From the NCBI RefSeq assembly GCF_037975245.1, contig NC_092568.1, positions 312,001-376,000 on the forward strand: DNA of 64,000 nt. The letters are read 5' to 3'. Shown here piece by piece: positions 59,240 to 64,000 of the stretch (within the stretch, counting starts at the first letter, position 1; each line of letters begins with the position of its first letter). Below the pieces are notes generated by a model. It was given only the letters and a program-made list of their open reading frames with translations. It did no database searches and was not told the DNA's origin. The position numbers and the translations under genes are program-made. This DNA is from Apostichopus japonicus (lineage: Eukaryota; Echinodermata; Holothuroidea; Aspidochirotida; Stichopodidae).

Positions 59240-59470
59240 GAGTGTTAGCTCAGTGGTTAACGCCGGTGCCTTTCAATCATAAGGTCCCGAGTTCGAGTCA
59301 CTCCAAGATTTATGTATGTCATACAGTTACAGAGTTGTTGACAATTGACAATTCATAATCATGGACGTTAAATATGAATCTAAGAGACTGACTTCGGTCA
59401 GCTTGCGGCTTTGATAATTAGCCAATGATGGCTTCATGGTGAGTTGCTGCTTGCAGGAGGATCTAAAATA
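59240..59470 (+). mobile_element. tRNA-derived SINE
   Basis: The head GGAGTGTTAGCTCAGTGGTT then AACGCCGGTGCC holds a clear A box (TAGCTCAGTGGTTAACG). The segment GGTCCCGAGTTCGAGTCACTCC holds a B box, and the terminal CACTCC can pair with GGAGTG. At about 67 bases it is too short for a working tRNA, because the T stem is missing. A non-tRNA body follows, including AGAGACTGACTTCGGTCAGC near 59380 and GATGGCTTCATGGTGAGTTG near 59428. The boxes are close to consensus, so this copy is younger or better preserved than the one at 19035. The 3' boundary is approximate. Confidence 0.7.
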
Positions 59471-60166
59471 CATAGGCTACATATTAGCGCCAGAAGTTTC
59501 CTTTCAACAAGTCTCTTATGAAGTGTTACAAATTTACAATGATGTACATAGGAAATATTCTACTAACTCCGTTGATGCTCCTAGTTTCTATTCAGTTTGC
59601 AGTTAATACATGAAAGTGTCCTTCCTTCCTTGATGCGTTTAGTTTCCATTTCCCTTGATCACCAGGTCACATGGTTTTGTTTATAGCATCGTTATATTGG
59701 CACTTCCAATCATATGACCGATGACTCATCCGGGGGGAAAAACGAGAAACTATAGCAGTTTTTAGAAGATTAATATTGGGCTTAGATTTACTAAATTAAC
59801 CTGAATTCGTCAGATTACATCGCCAATTTCTTTCCTAGTTTTTAATTCAAGTACTTTTTTATCATCTAATTTCCGAAGAATCACTAAATGTCAGAGTAAA
59901 TGTTCGTTGGTTCTATTTTACCTCCATGGTTCTATTTAGTGCGATTCTGTTTGGGAATGTGATACTCACGCAGCTTGTTCTGAGGTATTGAAAATGGTCA
60001 CCCTGATATATGAACTGCTTTTGGGACAAAAGAAAACAACCTAATGTTTACATACTGAGCCAGGCCTCTGAATCGAATCGAAGTCTCCAGTACAGTACAC
60101 AACAGACGTATCCTAACCTGTGTCGTAATAATTATAGCACTGTCAGTGTCAAAGGAAACAAACAAA
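59471..60166. other. Upstream region of the cystatin gene
   Basis: It should hold the promoter and 5' leader. No convincing TATA box is visible at a sensible distance. GATATATGAA near 60006 is the nearest AT-rich candidate. Confidence 0.3.
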
Positions 60167-60349
60167 ATGATGCGCGTTTTCATCTCGATCCTATTTCTAG
60201 GGTTTTCTTCGGCCGGCGGAATTCATGATGGAATCGTTGATCCTCAGAAATCGCAAGATTTGGCTATGTTTGCTGTCGAAACAATCAACAGTGGTAGCAA
60301 TGCTGAATACAAAAGCAACCTTGTGCAAGTTAACAATGTGCGGACGCAG
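60167..60349 (+). CDS. Secreted type-2 cystatin, exon 1
   Basis: Type-2 cystatins are secreted inhibitors of papain-like cysteine proteases. This exon encodes 61 residues starting at the tandem ATG (60167, 60170) in the context ACAAA-ATG. Residues 1-17 form a signal peptide (MMRVFISILFLGFSSAG). The Gly-Gly at 17-18 fits the conserved N-terminal glycine that enters the protease cleft. Residues 28-45 (QKSQDLAMFAVETINSGS) match the long alpha helix of the fold. The exon ends NNVRTQ, whose final Gln is the first residue of the QxVxG inhibitory loop, followed by donor CAG-GTAGGG at 60350. An in-frame GTG at 60146 is not needed as a start. The frame continues past the donor to a stop near 60413, but the QxVxG match shows that splicing is required. 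Confidence 0.9.
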
Positions 60350-61225
60350 GTAGGGAGTTACGACAGTAACATACAAGTTACAGTACATCTATTTTGCAAG
60401 TGGTTAGATTTTTGAAACAAGTAGGGACCTAAAGCCATTACCAATCATCCAAGAAGGCTAGGTGTAACTTTGATAATTTAGCAGTTGGGACAGTTTTTGA
60501 CAGCTAAGGCCTACAGGTCATTCTCTTACTGGAAAGTTACTAAAATTTCGTAGTTGGCCTATGTATGTTAGCGGCCATGATTAAACTTAAGTTAGATTAA
60601 CATGTCAGTAAGCAGGCCTACTGTTTCAGATGGTTGTGTAAGGCTTATTTTTGATAGTTCCCGGTATTAGTTGGTAACGGTAAGCTGGGCTTACACTAGT
60701 AGTAGTAACGTTAATCTGAACGAAAATATGAAAGTCTTCATAAATAGTCTTCAAAAGTAGATATTTGATTATAAGTTCCTTTTTATTAACTCTTGGTTTA
60801 TAAACTCAATGATGAATATAACTTACGATGATTAAACTACAAGAGCATAAATGCTGATTATAAATATAAATTACGGAGCCCTCTGTTATACGTCTGTAGG
60901 CTTCTGGAGATACACTTAAACCCCTTATTCTAAAAAAATAAGAAATAACGACGCGATGCACAGGTCACACGCTCTGCCCTTGAACCTGATTGGTCCAAAC
61001 TTATAGCTACAGTAACCCCTCACTCAACTCTTGATTGGTTGAGTGCCAACCCAAAATGCAGATAAGCACATGCAAATGAGCACTCAACCAATTTGAACCA
61101 GTTTGGCTGTCTTCCAGCCCCACAAACCGAATCATTCAAAACAAAACATCTGTACACCCTTGTAATTGCGTGTGATTCATAGCCCGCCACACCACAGAGC
61201 AAACCACCAAAACACGAGCCATGTG

Positions 61226-61233
61226 TGACGTCA
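61226..61233. promoter_or_regulatory. TGACGTCA (CRE-type palindrome) in cystatin intron 1
   Basis: This is a perfect 8-bp CREB/ATF site. Only two perfect copies were noticed in the window (the other at 57105). It could be an intronic enhancer element or belong to a retroelement. Sequence alone does not show function. Confidence 0.3.
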
Positions 61234-61257
61234 TAATAACAACTGTAAGTAAACAAT

Positions 61258-61420
61258 ATGTTAACACAAACTAGAATACACTTCACAGTTGTTAAGGAAT
61301 GGAACGATTTGGCAGAGTTGATTGACCTTTCTAACAGTGTCAGTGAACTGAAGATGATTTTAGACAGTCATGTTAAAAATTGTGTCAGATTAGATGAGGC
61401 TTTTACCATAGCGTTCTTGA
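61258..61420 (+). mobile_element. Probable retrotransposon C-terminal remnant
   Basis: The frame reads RIHFTVVKEWNDLAELIDLS then NSVSELKMILDSHVKN. The pattern R...V.EWN.L......SV...K..L resembles the very C terminus of some non-LTR reverse transcriptase proteins (RTIREWNSLP...SV..FK..L). There is no catalytic part, so this is suggestive only. Confidence 0.35.
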
Positions 61421-61944
61421 GGGAGACAAAGTTACATTTCACCCACCTAATTCTTTTCTCTACAGGCTAAGCTACTGTAGGCCTACACTCACTTCATTCC
61501 TTCCAGCCCCTTGCTCCTACATATTGCTGTAATTCATGTAGCATGGTGATACCATGACTTGCATTATTGAATGTTTGTTTGGAATTATTTATGATGGGAT
61601 CTTTTTGAACATGCCATGTTATTTGCAAATCACCCCTGAGATTTTGTCAAAGTTTCTAATGCTAAAATAAATGTTTCCTTAAGCATGGCTGTTGATGTGC
61701 ATGTGGTGCCAAAATTGTTCACATGTGTAAATGTACAGTGATGAAAGGTTCAAACTCCCTGTTCGAACTCCCTTAAGTGGGTTCCCCTCTTGCCGATGGG
61801 TTCCTCATCTAGTGGGTCCCCTTCCCTCTATCCCTGCCAGAAGGAAAACCCCTTCCAGCTTTTGAGGACTGTCACATTGCACTGTAGTAACTGTACCAGT
61901 ATGATTTTAGAAGTTTATTGCTACCACAGTCTGCTAATTGTGTT

Positions 61945-62870
61945 TATTTATTTACTGAATTTCATATAGCGCAACCACAACAAAGTTTTCGGTTGCACTG
62001 TACAACAAAATACAAAGAAAGATTAAAGCAATCATAAGAAAATAAGATCTCAAACGGTGTAGAAAAATATACTAGATGAATGTACAAAAATATATATATT
62101 GTTATGAAAATCAAAGAGAAAAATAGAAAATGCAAAATGTTATATAAAATCTAAAAGAAAATTCAAAAATATGAAATATAATGAATACAAATATTGCAAA
62201 TTTGAAAAATTGAGTATATAAGTGATAAGCCAGGAAATAAATATGTTTTGAGTTTTCTTTTAAAAATTGCAAGATTCTCAGATTGTTTGACATGGTTAGG
62301 TAATTTATTCCATTGCTCGGCGGGTGTCGGCGCCATATACACTTATTGCTCTTGATGCAAAAGTGACCCTCTGTGTTCGTGGAATGATCAGCTGATAAAG
62401 AATATTATTTGAACAAAGAGACCTACTAGATTGTATTGTGGTGCTAAAGTGAATCTAGATATAAGATATTGAGGAGCAGATTTATCAACAACGCATTTAA
62501 AGACCAGCGTTAATATTTTGTGCAGAATTCTTTGTCTGATGGGAAGCCAATGCAACTCCTTTAAAGCTTCAGAAGCACTATGCTCCTTTCCTCTTTTCAG
62601 AACAAGTTTGGCAGCCATGTTTTGAATCATGAAAGCATCATAATAACAACATTTGGTAGATAAGCATAGAGGGAGTTAGCATAATCTAAGTGACTTATCA
62701 CTAGTCCTAAAGCAATTTAGTATGGCATGCATCCTTGGTTAGTAAGTGTCTAATGTTTCTTACAAGTCGAAGTCCTGCCATGGCAGCTCTACATTTGGCA
62801 GCAATGTGAGTCTTCAACCTTAAATGAGATCCAGATATAACATTGTTTAACTAGGTTGTTCATAAATATT
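61945..62870 (-). mobile_element. 3' part of a non-LTR retrotransposon (CR1/L2-like), minus orientation
   Basis: Translating the minus strand gives, in order and with frame breaks, AAMAGLRLVRNIRHLLTKD (about 62795-62735), DYANSLYAYLPN (about 62690-62655), QNMAAKLVLKRGKEHSASEA and LKELHWLPIRQRILHKILTL (62630-62510). These are followed by a degraded WNKLPNHVKQS and FKRKLKTYLFPG (about 62320-62220). This is the standard order downstream of the reverse transcriptase catalytic core. The low-coordinate end carries GCGCTATATGAAATTCAGTAAATAAATAAA on the minus strand (about 61973-61944), like the 3' ends of the group. It is dead and inserted in cystatin intron 1, against the gene. Confidence 0.85.
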
Positions 62871-63241
62871 TGAATAGGCAATGAATTTTTAGTTTGATAA
62901 TTTAATGCAGAAAGTACAGAAACATTGCATCCATATAAGGCAACAGGAAGTATTAACTACATGCTACTAGTACACATTATTTGCTTGTTCATACTAAATG
63001 TAGCCCACTACTTCCTTTTGAAACTTACAAATTAGAAATGACGCAGCAAATGTAATTGTGCAAGAGATGGTTTAAGTTGATCGATTTTACTGAAGTGAAA
63101 CAATTTGTGTTTACTTTGTGCATTTATGAATTTTACTGTAAAGTGCTTTCATTATTGTTATTATTTCTTTTTTTGAGCAAAATGATGTGCTTTTTGCCAA
63201 TTGTTGATACACAAATGTTATCTTTGTTTTCTTTATTGTAG

Positions 63242-63349
63242 ACAGTGGCTGGTACTATGTACTACATGGAAATCATCATAGCCCAAACAGAATGTACTCA
63301 GAGGAATCCTGTTGACATTGCAAGCTGCAGTTTCACAGATGATGGGAGG
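63242..63349 (+). CDS. Secreted type-2 cystatin, exon 2
   Basis: It encodes 36 residues: TVAGTMYYMEIIIAQTECTQ then RNPVDIASCSFTDDGR. With the Gln ending exon 1 it completes QTVAG, the QxVxG first inhibitory loop. YYMEIIIAQTEC is the following beta strand and gives the third-from-last cysteine pair partner region. The cysteines at C-T-Q and S-C-S fit the first conserved disulphide of type-2 cystatins. Acceptor TTGTAG before 63242 and donor GTAAGT at 63350 are both strong, and both introns are phase 0. The boundary after DDGR, just before KEIC, corresponds to the human cystatin C boundary before KAFC as I remember that gene. Confidence 0.92.
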
Positions 63350-63815
63350 GTAAGTATTTATATAGAGCTGTAATAGCTAGAGAGCTGTTATGACTAATAA
63401 TTAACAATTGGCCATTGTTAGAGAAACAAGTTTGCCGTTCAGTATTGAAGTTGTTTGGTCATGCTGTTTCCAACTCAGCATCAAACCAATCAGATTGCTT
63501 CAATTTGCATATTCAGGATTTAATACATATGCATGAGTTTAATTTCTAATTGATTCTGTCACGTAGTACATACTGTATCTATTTTCCTTAATACTTCCTG
63601 TCATATTTTCTTCATGTATGATCACCAGTAGGTCTATTAAACAGATTATCAATGAATCCATTTACAAGTTTCCATACATTTCTTAAGAATTTATCCCTCC
63701 AGTTAATATTGCGATGCTGGCCTGAATACAGTAAGTCACTGATTGGCAATCCTTAAGACAAACAAGTAGTAGGCCAGACTATTAATGTGTGTTATTGTTT
63801 GAAACTTTTCTACAG
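63350..63815 (+). other. Intron 2 of the cystatin gene (466 bp, phase 0)
   Basis: Donor GTAAGT and acceptor GAAACTTTTCTACAG. No repeat is recognised inside. Confidence 0.85.
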
Positions 63816-63899
63816 AAAGAGATTTGTACAGTAAAAATCTGGGAGAAGAGCTGGGAGGATTTCCGTCAAGTCGTAGAGAGGAGCTGCAAACCATTAAAG
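63816..63899 (+). CDS. Secreted type-2 cystatin, exon 3 (end uncertain)
   Basis: It encodes KEICTVKIWEKSWEDFRQVV then ERSCKPLK. The two cysteines (EIC and RSC) fit the second conserved disulphide. The Trp in KSWEDF sits where cystatins carry the PW second inhibitory loop, with the Pro replaced by Ser. In vertebrate cystatin C the protein ends three residues after the last Cys. Here AAG is followed by GTAAAT, a usable donor, so the coding sequence may continue in a fourth exon outside the window. If it is not spliced, the frame reads 18 more codons to TGA at 63954-63956. I chose the splice but cannot exclude the read-through. Confidence 0.8.
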
Positions 63900-64000
63900 G
63901 TAAATGTTTGTTTCTTGTCATTGATGTCATATTTGACTATCAAATTCTGGAGATGACCACATAAAATGTCTCTTAGTCTGCAACTCCTTCAATGGCAGAT

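Larger units (their letters stand above)
60350..63241 (+). other. Intron 1 of the cystatin gene (2.9 kb, phase 0)
   Basis: Donor GTAGGG and acceptor TTTCTTTATTGTAG. It contains two non-LTR retrotransposon remnants (about 61258-61420 plus strand and 61945-62870 minus strand) and a perfect TGACGTCA at 61226. Confidence 0.85.

Noticed and set aside
59240-59306. Functional tRNA gene
   Set aside because: It is about 67 bases long, the T stem cannot form and the D and anticodon stems pair poorly. A SINE-like body follows, so a SINE fits better.

Overview
This is a repeat-rich, AT-rich (roughly 63-65% A+T by eye) animal nuclear DNA window with long non-coding stretches and intron-split genes. No bacterial operons, phage genes or CRISPR array are visible. 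The repeat content (CR1/L2-like non-LTR tails, tRNA-derived SINEs, hAT-like ends beginning CAG-GCG-CGTAGCCA, a possible Penelope-type ribozyme motif) and the two recognisable genes suggest a marine invertebrate deuterostome, probably an echinoderm. That placement is an inference from the repeats, not a sequence match.

Only two genes can be supported, one near each end. On the left, minus strand, is the first coding exon (4836 down to 4527) of a two-pore-domain potassium channel of the TREK/TRAAK type. It ends at a GT donor inside the first selectivity-filter glycine codon, and the rest of the gene runs off the left edge. On the right, plus strand, is a secreted type-2 cystatin gene (exons 60167-60349, 63242-63349, 63816-63899). 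Its two introns fall at the positions I know from vertebrate cystatin C genes.

The roughly 55 kb between them holds no convincing conserved exon. It contains a 22-bp minisatellite open in all three forward frames (25.9-26.7 kb), a 100-bp satellite with a 330-bp higher-order period (31.3-32.4 kb), a 40-bp repeat with a three-unit higher-order period (45.5-45.9 kb), and a 2.8-kb DNA transposon at 38518-41344. The transposon has 18-bp inverted ends, at least eleven copies of an 11-bp internal motif and a decayed coding region. There is also a 306-bp hAT-like MITE with perfect 8-bp target duplications at 49.5 kb, a long foldback element at 2.4 kb, several tRNA-derived SINEs and four or five 3' fragments of non-LTR retrotransposons.

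The most unusual item is a dispersed family of about 140-bp elements with around ten copies on both strands. They share an end close to GAGACAGGTAAG, a good match to a 5' splice site. I do not recognise this family. A second window-wide oddity is strong apparent enrichment of the 7-mer TACTGTA and its complement TACAGTA.
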